Shown: one piece after another, positions 9,599 through 17,858 of the stretch
How the letters are laid out: each line of letters opens with the position of its first letter
How positions within the stretch are numbered: position 1 is the stretch's first letter
NCBI GenBank assembly: GCA_964526695.1
Contig: CAZGJA010000079.1
Coordinates: 4,779 to 68,778 of the forward strand
Source of the DNA: JABWBH01 sp964526695
Lineage (GTDB): Bacteria; Planctomycetota; Phycisphaerae; UBA1845
Reading direction: 5' to 3'
Length of the DNA: 64,000 bases
Translations under genes and position numbers: made by a program
Notes under the pieces: model-generated
Database searches by the model: none
Seen by the model: only the letters and a program-made list of their open reading frames with translations
What the model was told of the DNA's origin: nothing

Positions 9599-10999
9599 AT
9601 GCCGCTATCCCCATTGCCGAACATTGCAAAGGGCCGGCTCGTCGCAGCCTGCGTCGCGTCGATCCTTCTCGGCTGGTATTTGTTCGCGGACACACTGCGA
9701 CACTATAGCCTGATTCCCGAAGTCCCCGGCGAAGTGTGCGTGCTCCGGTTCAGGCACTTCGGAGGATATGAGGATTATCAGCTATGGCGCGATGTGATCG
9801 CCGACTTTGAGCGTGCGTGCCCTGAAATATCAGTGCGGCAGGAGTACTCCACGGCCAATCAGTCCCTCTACCATGCCAAGCTGCGACAGGAGCTGCTGGC
9901 GAACATGCCTCCCGATGTCGCGATCGTGCAATTGGGGCCTTTTGCCGAGCTGTCGGAGAACTTCGAGCCGCTTCGGCCCGCGCCGCAGCATCTGTCGGCG
10001 TTACAGCGGCGCACGCCGGCGGGCCTCTCACTGAACCAGAGCTTGATCGACGAGCTGGATCCGCAAGCATTGCGCGCATTTCACGCCAATGGCATGCAAC
10101 GAGGCGTGCCCATCAGCGGCGGAACGCTGCTCGTGTATTGCAATCCCGACTGCTTTGATCGCGCCGGGCGCGTCCTGGGCCGACCCATCGCGTTGCCGAC
10201 CTCCGACTGGGATATGCAGGCGTTCAGGTCGCTGGCCGAAGAGCTGACGCTGGATATCGAGGATGATGGGCGCATGGAGCAGTTTGGCTTCTTTCACCCT
10301 CGATGGGTCTATGCGCTTCCGTTGGTCTGGTCGTTTGGAGCCGACGTGGTCGATCCGGTCACCGGGCAATGGCGGCTGACGGGTGAACCCGCGGAGTCGG
10401 CCCTTACTTTCTACAAGGAGCTGCTTACCCGCCGCCGAGTGTGCCCCAGAGAAGATGAACTGCCGCTGCTGGCGCAGGACATCGCGTTTCTCACGGGTCG
10501 AGTTGCCATGTGCATCAATGGTCCGTGGTTTGAGCCGTTCCTGAGACGGACGCGCTTGGCCGATCGATACGTGGTCGCGCCCATCCCCCGAGGCACCGGT
10601 GGACGTTGGACGCGCGTGACGTGGGATGGAGCAGTCGTGGCAGCGGGGCTTGACGACGTGCGCCAGCGCGCGGCCTGTGCGTTTGTTGCCTTCATGCTTT
10701 CAGCGCCCGTGCAGGATCGCATCGCCGCGTCGGGGCGCGCGATCCCCGCCCGTCGCTTGTCACGCAGTGCATTCGTGCAGGGCGAACGCCGGGAGTGCCG
10801 CGCTGCCTTTGTGGATTCACTCGACTGGGCCAGGCTCGAGCCGCTGACGCCGTGGTACGTCCAGCTTGACGCGATGCTTAATCGCGAGACCCAGCGATTC
10901 CTGGACCGCAATGACGGGCGCACGGCACGAGAATTCCTGGACGACCTTCGACGCGATCCGGTGGTTCTTGAGCACTTCGGAAGCGGGGGATCGCCATGA
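9599..10999 (+). CDS. ABC transporter extracellular solute-binding protein, family 1
   Basis: A 466-residue protein with an N-terminal hydrophobic helix at residues 13-32, probably an uncleaved anchor because no clear lipobox is present. Family 1 features include a DFERACPEISVRQEY segment, DVAIVQLGPFAEL and the late CINGPWFEPFLR region seen in sugar-binding MalE/UgpB-type proteins. The ATG at 9599 follows GTGAGG. The gene overlaps the following permease by four bases (ATGA), showing translational coupling. The ligand cannot be assigned; sugars or glycerol-phosphate-type compounds are usual for the family. Confidence 0.82.
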   Translation: MPLSPLPNIAKGRLVAACVASILLGWYLFADTLRHYSLIPEVPGEVCVLRFRHFGGYEDYQLWRDVIADFERACPEISVRQEYSTANQSLYHAKLRQELLANMPPDVAIVQLGPFAELSENFEPLRPAPQHLSALQRRTPAGLSLNQSLIDELDPQALRAFHANGMQRGVPISGGTLLVYCNPDCFDRAGRVLGRPIALPTSDWDMQAFRSLAEELTLDIEDDGRMEQFGFFHPRWVYALPLVWSFGADVVDPVTGQWRLTGEPAESALTFYKELLTRRRVCPREDELPLLAQDIAFLTGRVAMCINGPWFEPFLRRTRLADRYVVAPIPRGTGGRWTRVTWDGAVVAAGLDDVRQRAACAFVAFMLSAPVQDRIAASGRAIPARRLSRSAFVQGERRECRAAFVDSLDWARLEPLTPWYVQLDAMLNRETQRFLDRNDGRTAREFLDDLRRDPVVLEHFGSGGSP

Positions 11000-12003
11000 T
11001 TGCCCATCGACAAGAACGTGCGGCCATTTTTGTTGCGCCGCTGGCCATTGGCCTGGTTACCTTGACGCTTATTCCGCTTATTGCAACGGCGGCATTGTCT
11101 CTCGCTCGCTGGAACGGGCTTGACGCGCAGGCCTTGTCTTATGCCGGCTTCGAGAATTACCGCAGCATCCTCGGCCGTGCGGCGCCAGGTTCAACTGACC
11201 ATGCCGACGCGACGCGGCCTCCCGCCTCATCTGCAGAGCCGAAGGATCCGCTCTTTGGGCGAGCTTTGAAGAACTCGTTGACCTACACTGCGATGGCTGT
11301 GCCGCTGGAATTGGTTTCGGCGCTTGCAGTGGCTCTCCTCCTCGACCGCAGAGGGCGCGGCATGGTCATGCTGCGTACACTTGTGTATCTGCCTTGGCTC
11401 CTGGGCGGCGTGGCGTCTCTGGTGGTATGGGGTTGGCTGCTGAACCCGCAATTCGGGTGGATCAATGTCCTCCTCCGCGCGCTCTATGGCATGGCCGACC
11501 CCGTCGTCAAGCTCATGAGCGGAGCGGGTACATCGGGGTGGCCGATGCCGGACTGGCTGCATTCGCCGGCAAGCTGCAAGCCGGCGCTGGCGTTGATCCA
11601 CCTCTGGTCGATGGGCGGGGCAGCGCTCCTGTTTCTCGCCGGGCTTCGGCGCATCCCCGCAGGATTGATTGAATGCGCCAAGCTGGATGGCGCAGGACGC
11701 TGGACGCGTCTGCGGCACGTGAAGCTCCCCCTGCTTCAACCGGTGATCGCCCTCAACGCCCTTTTCGCCGTGATCTTCGCGATGCAGAGCTTTACCGAAT
11801 CGCTGATCCTCCAGAACCGTGCCCAGCGCGATGGGTTGGTCTTCGTCTCGCACTACCTCTACCGCACGGCATTCGAATCGCCCTATCGCATGGGGCGAGC
11901 GGCCGCCGCCGGTTGCGTTCTGATGGTTGTGGTCGCCATTCTCATCGCGCCGCTGTTCGCGCTTTCGCGACGCGCTTCCTGGATGACCTCCGAATCCGAA
12001 TAG
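10996..12003 (+). CDS. ABC sugar-type transporter permease (MalF/UgpA family)
   Basis: A 335-residue protein with six predicted membrane helices. The EAA-type coupling loop ECAKLDGAGRWTRLRHVKLP lies at residues 226-245, the site that contacts the ATPase. It starts inside the stop of the solute-binding gene. A normal CUT1 importer has a second permease (MalG type) and often an ATPase after this gene. Here the next gene is on the other strand and neither partner is in the window, so the transporter must use subunits encoded elsewhere or be a remnant. Confidence 0.85.
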   Translation: MIAHRQERAAIFVAPLAIGLVTLTLIPLIATAALSLARWNGLDAQALSYAGFENYRSILGRAAPGSTDHADATRPPASSAEPKDPLFGRALKNSLTYTAMAVPLELVSALAVALLLDRRGRGMVMLRTLVYLPWLLGGVASLVVWGWLLNPQFGWINVLLRALYGMADPVVKLMSGAGTSGWPMPDWLHSPASCKPALALIHLWSMGGAALLFLAGLRRIPAGLIECAKLDGAGRWTRLRHVKLPLLQPVIALNALFAVIFAMQSFTESLILQNRAQRDGLVFVSHYLYRTAFESPYRMGRAAAAGCVLMVVVAILIAPLFALSRRASWMTSESE

Positions 12004-12096
12004 GTCCATGGCGCCCCGGAGACGACGCCCGCGTGCGATCGCGCCCCGCTGCGCGGATTGCAATTTGCGATTCTCGGTGCGCGGCCCCTCATCCGC

Positions 12097-12825
12097 TTAC
12101 GCACCGACTGCCTCCAGCTCGTTGCTGCGACGGCGGCGCCTGCGCTTACGAGGCGCTCCGTCCACACGAGTGTCGGGTTTTCGCGGCTGAACAGTCTCGA
12201 TCAGCTCGACGGCCTCACCGATGTCCTCGGCAAAATGATCCGCGTTCACCTCGCGCCACAAGCCGTCCGCGCGATTGAACACGCCTCCGGAGACGATGAT
12301 GTTCATGGTCGCTTGAACGCCCACCTCGCGGATCAACTCGACCAACCGCCGCACCTCCGGAACGCCTGAAGGCTGAGTGCCGTAGATCAGCAGAACCTCG
12401 GGGCGAACCTGGCCCACGAGGGTGAGAATCTCGTCGCTCGGCACGCCGCCGCCCAGGAAGAACACGCGCCAGCCGCGCGACTCCAGCAGGTCGCCGAGCA
12501 TCTGCGCGCCCAGCTCCTCCGGCTCCGCGTCCGGACACGCGATGATGACCTGGCGCCCGTGCGGCGTCTGCTGCGTCAGGTGGATCTGCATCTGGTCCGC
12601 GATCGTGCGGTTGATGCGGGTCGCCATGCGCTCCGTGGCCGTGTTGATGCGGTCGTCCCGATAGAGCGCTTCGATGCGCGTCATCGCGGGCCAGAGAAGT
12701 TCCTCATAAATGTGGGAAGGCTCGGGCATGGCGGTGAGGGCTTCCGCGGCGATCTCCCGGCAGGGGCGGCGCTCTCCGCGCTGAAGGAAAGCCAGGTAGC
12801 GATCAAGGCAATTCGAGATTGGCAT
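12097..12825 (-). CDS. B12-binding-domain-like regulatory protein lacking the cobalt-ligand histidine
   Basis: A 242-residue protein. The start MPISNCLDRYL at 12825 is chosen because GGAG lies 9 bases upstream; an ATG at 12840 is also in frame. Residues 1-80 are the helical cap seen before cobalamin domains in MerR/CarH-like and methyltransferase-associated proteins. Residues 82-205 form a Rossmann-like B12-binding fold with LGDLLESRGWRVFFLGGGVP and a later IIVSGGVFN. The DxHxxG motif that supplies the lower-axial histidine reads EPEELG, so Glu replaces His. The C-terminus is very basic (RKRRRRRR), possibly nucleic-acid binding. It may bind cobalamin base-on, bind another ligand, or have lost binding. 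Confidence 0.75.
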   Translation of the reverse strand: MPISNCLDRYLAFLQRGERRPCREIAAEALTAMPEPSHIYEELLWPAMTRIEALYRDDRINTATERMATRINRTIADQMQIHLTQQTPHGRQVIIACPDAEPEELGAQMLGDLLESRGWRVFFLGGGVPSDEILTLVGQVRPEVLLIYGTQPSGVPEVRRLVELIREVGVQATMNIIVSGGVFNRADGLWREVNADHFAEDIGEAVELIETVQPRKPDTRVDGAPRKRRRRRRSNELEAVGA

Positions 12826-13102
12826 GAACCGAAACTCCATTGCCCGGGACCAGGATCGGCGCACGCCCAGCGGCGCGGGCATCCTGCCCCAGCCCAACGT
12901 TCGGTCCAACGGGCCAACTCGTTTACGGTCGATGCTCCACCTCGACCCGACTCTTCATGACGCCAGAGGTATCGGCAGGGCCCGTCCTCTGTCTTGAACC
13001 CCCACTCTCCCATGACACAAACGGGAAGTGCACAGAAGCCAGCCGCCGTTTCGCGTCGCCCCAACAGCGGGCGACGCGCCGAACAAAGTCCACGGCAAGG
13101 CC

Positions 13103-15526
13103 TCAGCGCAAAGCGGCAGCATGACTTAGGGTCAAGGCGCTTTCGCCTTGTTCCCTCTGGATGCCCTCCTTGAGAAACTTTAGAAGTTCTCGCATTCGCG
13201 CATCATAGGAGAACCGCTCAAACACCGCCTGTCTCATCACCCCGGCAATGAGCCGCCGTCGAGCAGGATCAATGAGAAACGCCTCGGCTCTTGCGGCAAA
13301 ATCAGCGGCGCTTCCAAAAACAATTTCCTTGAATTGCGGAATGACCTCCTTTGCGGCCGGCGCCATCGCGTGCTGGCGAATAATGTCGATGCAGGGTTCG
13401 CCCAGGATGCGGACGTCCGCCCGCCACTCCTTGAACAATTCCTCTATGCGCCTGCGCCGTTGTGCGTCCGGGTGCTCCTTGAGTTCCGTCCATGACCGGA
13501 CGCCGGTCTCATCGAGCAGCAATTCGATTTCCCTTAATACCGTCCCGTGAAAGTCGCTCCCGCTCATTCTAGTCATGAAGAAGGCTCCGGCCATCAGTCC
13601 ATCCAGAGCGCGCTGGTGCAAGAAACCAAAACCCATCAGTTGCAAGTTAATGGCCGAAGCCTGATAAACGGCTTGGAGGGACTCGCCATTTCTGGTCGGC
13701 CCTTGCGCGTACTGTGCCAGTCGCGGATGGCGCTCCCAGCCGTTGCCAAATATGCGGAGCTTGCGTCCCGTTTGATCGCACCAATCGGCGACCCAAGTCA
13801 ACGCTACGTGCCGAAAAGCGCGATCGCCAAGGCGTTGAATGACTTGTTGCACCTTTCCAAGCTCATCAACCGTCCAGCTCCAACCCTTGGACTCGCAGGC
13901 GTCGATCAATGGCGTCATGATGGGCGCGGGGAAATCTCCCCCTTTCTTCCACTGCTCAATCAGAGGCGGTGCGACCTCCCGGAACAGCTCGCGCAACTTT
14001 TCATCAGGAAGCCACAACTCCACTGAAAGCTGCTCGTCTTCCACACCGGCGGATGCATGACTTACATAGGATACGTCGCATCGATACGGAGCGAGGGCCG
14101 ATTCGGGCAGCGGCTCGGCCAGATAGGTGTCAGCGCTGCCCGCCATGGAGCAGTAACGGCAGCGATGCACCGGCCATCCAAAGCGGCGTGGGGCGATTCC
14201 GGCTCCGAAGCCCATCAGAAAATCATTCCAGGCGAGCCGCGGCTTTTTGTTGGGATCAAACACCCACGGAAGTTGGTCCTGATCCCATGTCAGGGAGGGG
14301 ATCGCCGGATGCAGAAGGCCGGTCATCTCATAGCGCATGCGAGACAGGAGAAAAATCAGGTCCGGTTGAAACTCGAGCTGCGCCTTGAGCAATGAAATTG
14401 GGTCGAGCGGCTGGTGCGGTGACGGCTCGATGATCAAGCGCGTCTGATGTCCTAATCGGTCCAGCGCCTTGATGCAGTCGCGCATGCTGTATTGCAGAAA
14501 CGTGGTATGTCGCGAAGTCAGGCACAGAATGCGCAGCGGCTCGCCGCGCGCGCGCCCCGTGTCGTCCGCGGCTTCGCGGAACCGCTGTGCCCAGTACGAG
14601 GCGTCACGCCCGGCGTAGCGCTCGGCAATCGAGGCCTGAAGTTGCTTGATCCTCGCCTGACGTTGCTCTGCTGTTGTCGCAATCGCCGCGTGAACCGTCG
14701 AGGCGTCCGCCGGACCTTCCAGCGGAAACGCATGCACGCGATCCGTCAGGGGCCAATGCGTGTCGGATTCCAACAGCGAGCGGAACCGGGCGACGGAGTC
14801 CTCTCCGACAAACCACACAACCCGCGGGTCGGCGAGAATCTCCCGCCAGTCGTGAACGTGCAGCAACACGGCCAGCGCCTCGGGCTTGGATTCAATTACA
14901 TAGATCGCGGACGAGGCTTCAAGGAAGACCTTCTGAGTCTTCGCATAGCCTTCAACAAATTCCCACCCCAACCCAAGCCCGACAAATACGAGCGGCGTTG
15001 GAAGCAGCCCTTGGGTAGGAAGGGCAAGGCGAGCTGCCGCCTGCGCGCGGTGCTCGTCGAGGAAGGGCAGCCATGCCGGAGGCCAGACCGCACCGGCCCG
15101 CTTGACGTGCATCTCGCCTTGGGGCGTTTGGTGCAGTTCAAACTCGGATTGATGCTCGACCCACGCCGCCTCCACGATCCGAGCGGAACGAAGGTCTCGC
15201 TCCGCCAGCACGGCGAGGTTCGCTTGAAAGCGCCGCTTGCGCGAACTCCACGGCACGCGACCGCTGCGCGGACCGTCCGCGGCGGCCTGCAGGGTCTCAC
15301 GCTCCGAGTCGCTGCACACACCTGTCCCAAGCCTGTCGATCACCTCGCGCGCGGCCGCGTGCAGGCCCAGCCGCAGCAGGCACTGCACGTATCCGGCCAC
15401 CCATTCGCCCTCGGCTGGAAATGCCTGCGCGAGCAGCGGCACGACGCGGACGTAGGCGTAGGGATCCTTCGCCGACAGCGCCGCGCGAGCCAGACGGGCC
15501 AGCACCTGCACATCAAGCACAGCCAT
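13103..15526 (-). CDS. Large glycosyltransferase: MptE/Maf-like region plus CgeB-like GT domain
   Basis: An 807-residue protein from the ATG at 15526; a TTG at 15553 would add nine residues. Residues about 1-90 are helical and repeat-like. Residues about 180-300 (LVFVGLGLGWEFVEGYAKT and YVIESKPEALAVLL) resemble the MptE-like domain of Maf motility accessory proteins. Residues 345-790 match the DUF3880/CgeB (YkvP) glycosyltransferase type, with IFGNGWERHP followed by YQASAINLQLMGFGFLHQRA and DGLMAGAFFMTR, the nucleotide-sugar binding half. A likely role is glycosylation of a surface protein or polysaccharide. Acceptor and sugar are unknown. The gene stands alone between a B12-domain-like gene and a VanZ-like gene on the same strand. 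Confidence 0.72.
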   Translation of the reverse strand: MAVLDVQVLARLARAALSAKDPYAYVRVVPLLAQAFPAEGEWVAGYVQCLLRLGLHAAAREVIDRLGTGVCSDSERETLQAAADGPRSGRVPWSSRKRRFQANLAVLAERDLRSARIVEAAWVEHQSEFELHQTPQGEMHVKRAGAVWPPAWLPFLDEHRAQAAARLALPTQGLLPTPLVFVGLGLGWEFVEGYAKTQKVFLEASSAIYVIESKPEALAVLLHVHDWREILADPRVVWFVGEDSVARFRSLLESDTHWPLTDRVHAFPLEGPADASTVHAAIATTAEQRQARIKQLQASIAERYAGRDASYWAQRFREAADDTGRARGEPLRILCLTSRHTTFLQYSMRDCIKALDRLGHQTRLIIEPSPHQPLDPISLLKAQLEFQPDLIFLLSRMRYEMTGLLHPAIPSLTWDQDQLPWVFDPNKKPRLAWNDFLMGFGAGIAPRRFGWPVHRCRYCSMAGSADTYLAEPLPESALAPYRCDVSYVSHASAGVEDEQLSVELWLPDEKLRELFREVAPPLIEQWKKGGDFPAPIMTPLIDACESKGWSWTVDELGKVQQVIQRLGDRAFRHVALTWVADWCDQTGRKLRIFGNGWERHPRLAQYAQGPTRNGESLQAVYQASAINLQLMGFGFLHQRALDGLMAGAFFMTRMSGSDFHGTVLREIELLLDETGVRSWTELKEHPDAQRRRRIEELFKEWRADVRILGEPCIDIIRQHAMAPAAKEVIPQFKEIVFGSAADFAARAEAFLIDPARRRLIAGVMRQAVFERFSYDARMRELLKFLKEGIQREQGESALTLSHAAALR

Positions 15527-15636
15527 CGAACGTCTATCGGACGAATGAGGCAAGGAACGCGAACGCCGGGCGCAGGATGTGCCTGCGCACGATCATGGGG
15601 AATTGCAGCTCAAGCGCGAAACCGCGAAGCAATGCA

Positions 15637-17028
15637 TCAGGCATGTTGCGGGGCAGGGGACTGGGGACGCAAAGTGACATAGATGCGCGTTAAGCCCACC
15701 GCGATCGCCATCGCCACGACCGGCGCCGTCAAGTCCATTCCGGCCGGCCCGACGCCTCGCCACGCCTGCGAGACCACCGAAACCGACGCGGTTGCGATCA
15801 TCAGCAGAAACGGCGTACGCGCACTGCGTCGCCCGCCAAGCAACGCCATCAGCAGCAGCGCCCACACGCCCTGGGCCGCCACCATGCCGGCAAGCTCCCC
15901 CATCGCGTGAACCGTGGAAAGGCGCCAAACGGCCTCGAACGGAGGCAGGAATCGTGGCATCGCCGGCAACTCCATGATGCGGGACGCGCCCGCACTCATC
16001 ATGCCTTCAGCCGCGACACCCACTCCGGCAACGACAAGCAGGATCAACGTAGGCAAGAACGCGCGGTTCAGGCGCAACGGCTGCGCCCCCCGATCGCGGC
16101 CGGCAAGCCGCGTCGCCATCACCGTCAATCCCGCTCCGGCCGTTCCCGCCAGACAGGCCTCGGGAATGCCGCTCAACTCGAACGTCTGTGAAACGACGAA
16201 TATCTGAATCACCTCGACGACGGCGCCGAGCAAAAACGCGTGCTTGGCCGCCGAGAACATGGCATCGATGCGCGTCCATCCGCCGTCCATCCGCGCCAAG
16301 GCCAGGCACGCGCACGCGATCATCAGCGGCGATGACCTTGCCAGCGCCGCCAGCACGCCGAATGCGTCGCCCGGCAACGTTCCCGCCAGCCGCCAGTTCG
16401 CGTCAAGAAACCGATCGTGCAGCTCCACCGTGTTGGGCACGAAATCAAACGGCGCGAGGCTGATCAGGATCCACAGGAGCGACATCACCACGGCCATCGC
16501 CATGAGCGGCGTTGAAGTGAATGCCTGCCGGACTCCCGCGGCGCTTCGGCCGAGCAAGGGGAGAAAAGCCGGGGCCGCCCAGGCGCCGAGCATGGCGCCC
16601 CAGGTGTTCACGCCCACGTCGATCCATGAAGCCATGCGCAGCGCGCTGAGCGTCTGCACGATTTCAGCGGTGAAGCTGACCAGCGCGCCCAGCAGCGCGG
16701 CTCGCACCAAGGATCCACGCCTGCCGGCCCCGCTTCCGCATCCGTGCAGCGCTATCGCCCCACCAAGCGGGAAATACACGAGGAGGTTGACTAAGAGGTC
16801 TTCAAGATCACTCGATGGGAATCCCAGCGGAGGAATGGCGCGATGGGAGATCAACGCCAGGCGTGCAAGGTCCAGATCGAACGGAATCCACGAACCGTAA
16901 AGCAAGGCGACCGCAATCATCGCCGCCCACCATCCCGACGCGCGGCCGCGGAACGGCGCGTCCAACGATTCCGCCGGCGCGCCGGCCATGAATGCGAGTG
17001 AGTCGCTGGTGGTTCGCTCCTGCCCCAT
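15637..17028 (-). CDS. VanZ-like integral membrane protein with two VanZ-type halves
   Basis: A 463-residue protein from the ATG at 17028, chosen for AGGGG seven bases upstream; ATG 17043 is an alternative. About ten to twelve membrane helices are visible. The first half has the VanZ pattern DLLVNLLVYFPLGGAIALHG followed by FTAEIVQTLSALRMASWIDV. The second half repeats the theme around VVEVIQIFVVSQTFELSGIP. VanZ domains are poorly understood; in planctomycetes they often occur with exopolysaccharide or exosortase loci. Here the downstream neighbour is the large glycosyltransferase, which fits an envelope-polysaccharide role. Confidence 0.75.
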   Translation of the reverse strand: MGQERTTSDSLAFMAGAPAESLDAPFRGRASGWWAAMIAVALLYGSWIPFDLDLARLALISHRAIPPLGFPSSDLEDLLVNLLVYFPLGGAIALHGCGSGAGRRGSLVRAALLGALVSFTAEIVQTLSALRMASWIDVGVNTWGAMLGAWAAPAFLPLLGRSAAGVRQAFTSTPLMAMAVVMSLLWILISLAPFDFVPNTVELHDRFLDANWRLAGTLPGDAFGVLAALARSSPLMIACACLALARMDGGWTRIDAMFSAAKHAFLLGAVVEVIQIFVVSQTFELSGIPEACLAGTAGAGLTVMATRLAGRDRGAQPLRLNRAFLPTLILLVVAGVGVAAEGMMSAGASRIMELPAMPRFLPPFEAVWRLSTVHAMGELAGMVAAQGVWALLLMALLGGRRSARTPFLLMIATASVSVVSQAWRGVGPAGMDLTAPVVAMAIAVGLTRIYVTLRPQSPAPQHA

Positions 17029-17219
17029 TCCCCTGCCCCTCATGCACAAGTCTCTCGGGGCAGGCGGGGGAATTCAAGCTTTCGGGGCCTGTAAGGCGCC
17101 GGGTTCCGAGAAAACGTCGGTTTTCGCGGCGCTGCCGCCTGATGAACTTGGCGCGTCATGCGAACAACTCGCCAAGCCGCCTCCCAGGGCACCCCTGCTG
17201 CACGCGCGTCCCGACCGAA

Positions 17220-17858
17220 TCAGCCTCCGTCCATTGACGCGCCCGACGCATGCAACTCCGCCAGTCTCGTGCGGACGATTTTCAGCCCCTCAAAAAGGCG
17301 TGACTTCACCACGGATTCCCGCAGATCAAGCACGTCCGCGATTTCCTGCCGCGAAAGCCCCTCGACGTACCTCATGCGAAGCGCTTCCGCCGTGCTGTCG
17401 GGAAGCAAAGCCAGCGCTTCCTTGACGCGATCGCCCATCTCAACGCGAAGCATGCGCGTCAGCTGACCGGTCAACTCCGCGTCCACGTCGTCGCCTGCGG
17501 GAAGCGCCGCATGGTCCCTGCGCCGGTGCCGGTTGCGAACGAGGTTGAGGCAGTGATTGCGGGCGATGCGGTAGAGCCAGGCGCGAAAGTGCTCCGGCAC
17601 GTCGCGTGCCGCGATCACCTTGCAGAAGATGTCCTGCGCCGCATCTTCCGCGTCTTCGATCCGACCCAGGTAGCCTCTGCAGAAGCGGACGATCGCGGCG
17701 CGGTACGTATCCGCCAAAACGCGCCCCGCCCTGGCATCGCCCGCGCGCAGCGCTTCAATCAAAGCCGGCGACATGTCCGGCGCCGCCCCCCCCCCGGGGG
17801 GGGTCGGAGACGGCGCTCCGCCATGCGCACACGCGGATTCATCCTGTCCGGTTCTCAT
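17220..17858 (-). CDS. ECF-type RNA polymerase sigma factor
   Basis: A 212-residue protein with region 2 (YLGRIEDAEDAAQDIFCKVI, then HFRAWLYRIARNHCLNLVRN) at residues about 60-112 and region 4 (LPDSTAEALRMRYVEGLSRQ, EIADVLDLRESVVKSRL) at about 148-195. The ATG at 17858 overlaps the stop of the kinase gene as ATGA, so the pair is translationally coupled. An N-terminal extension before region 2 contains a Pro/Gly run encoded by ten C followed by eight G. Met29 (17774) lies just after that tract and could be an alternative start that does not depend on tract length. Confidence 0.9.
   Translation of the reverse strand: MRTGQDESACAHGGAPSPTPPGGGAAPDMSPALIEALRAGDARAGRVLADTYRAAIVRFCRGYLGRIEDAEDAAQDIFCKVIAARDVPEHFRAWLYRIARNHCLNLVRNRHRRRDHAALPAGDDVDAELTGQLTRMLRVEMGDRVKEALALLPDSTAEALRMRYVEGLSRQEIADVLDLRESVVKSRLFEGLKIVRTRLAELHASGASMDGG
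17786..17803. repeat. C10G8 homopolymeric palindrome inside the sigma-factor gene
   Basis: Ten C (17786-17795) are followed by eight G (17796-17803). The tract is in frame within codons about 19-25 of the ECF sigma gene. Tracts of this length are prone to slipped-strand mispairing and to sequencing error. Confidence 0.9.
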
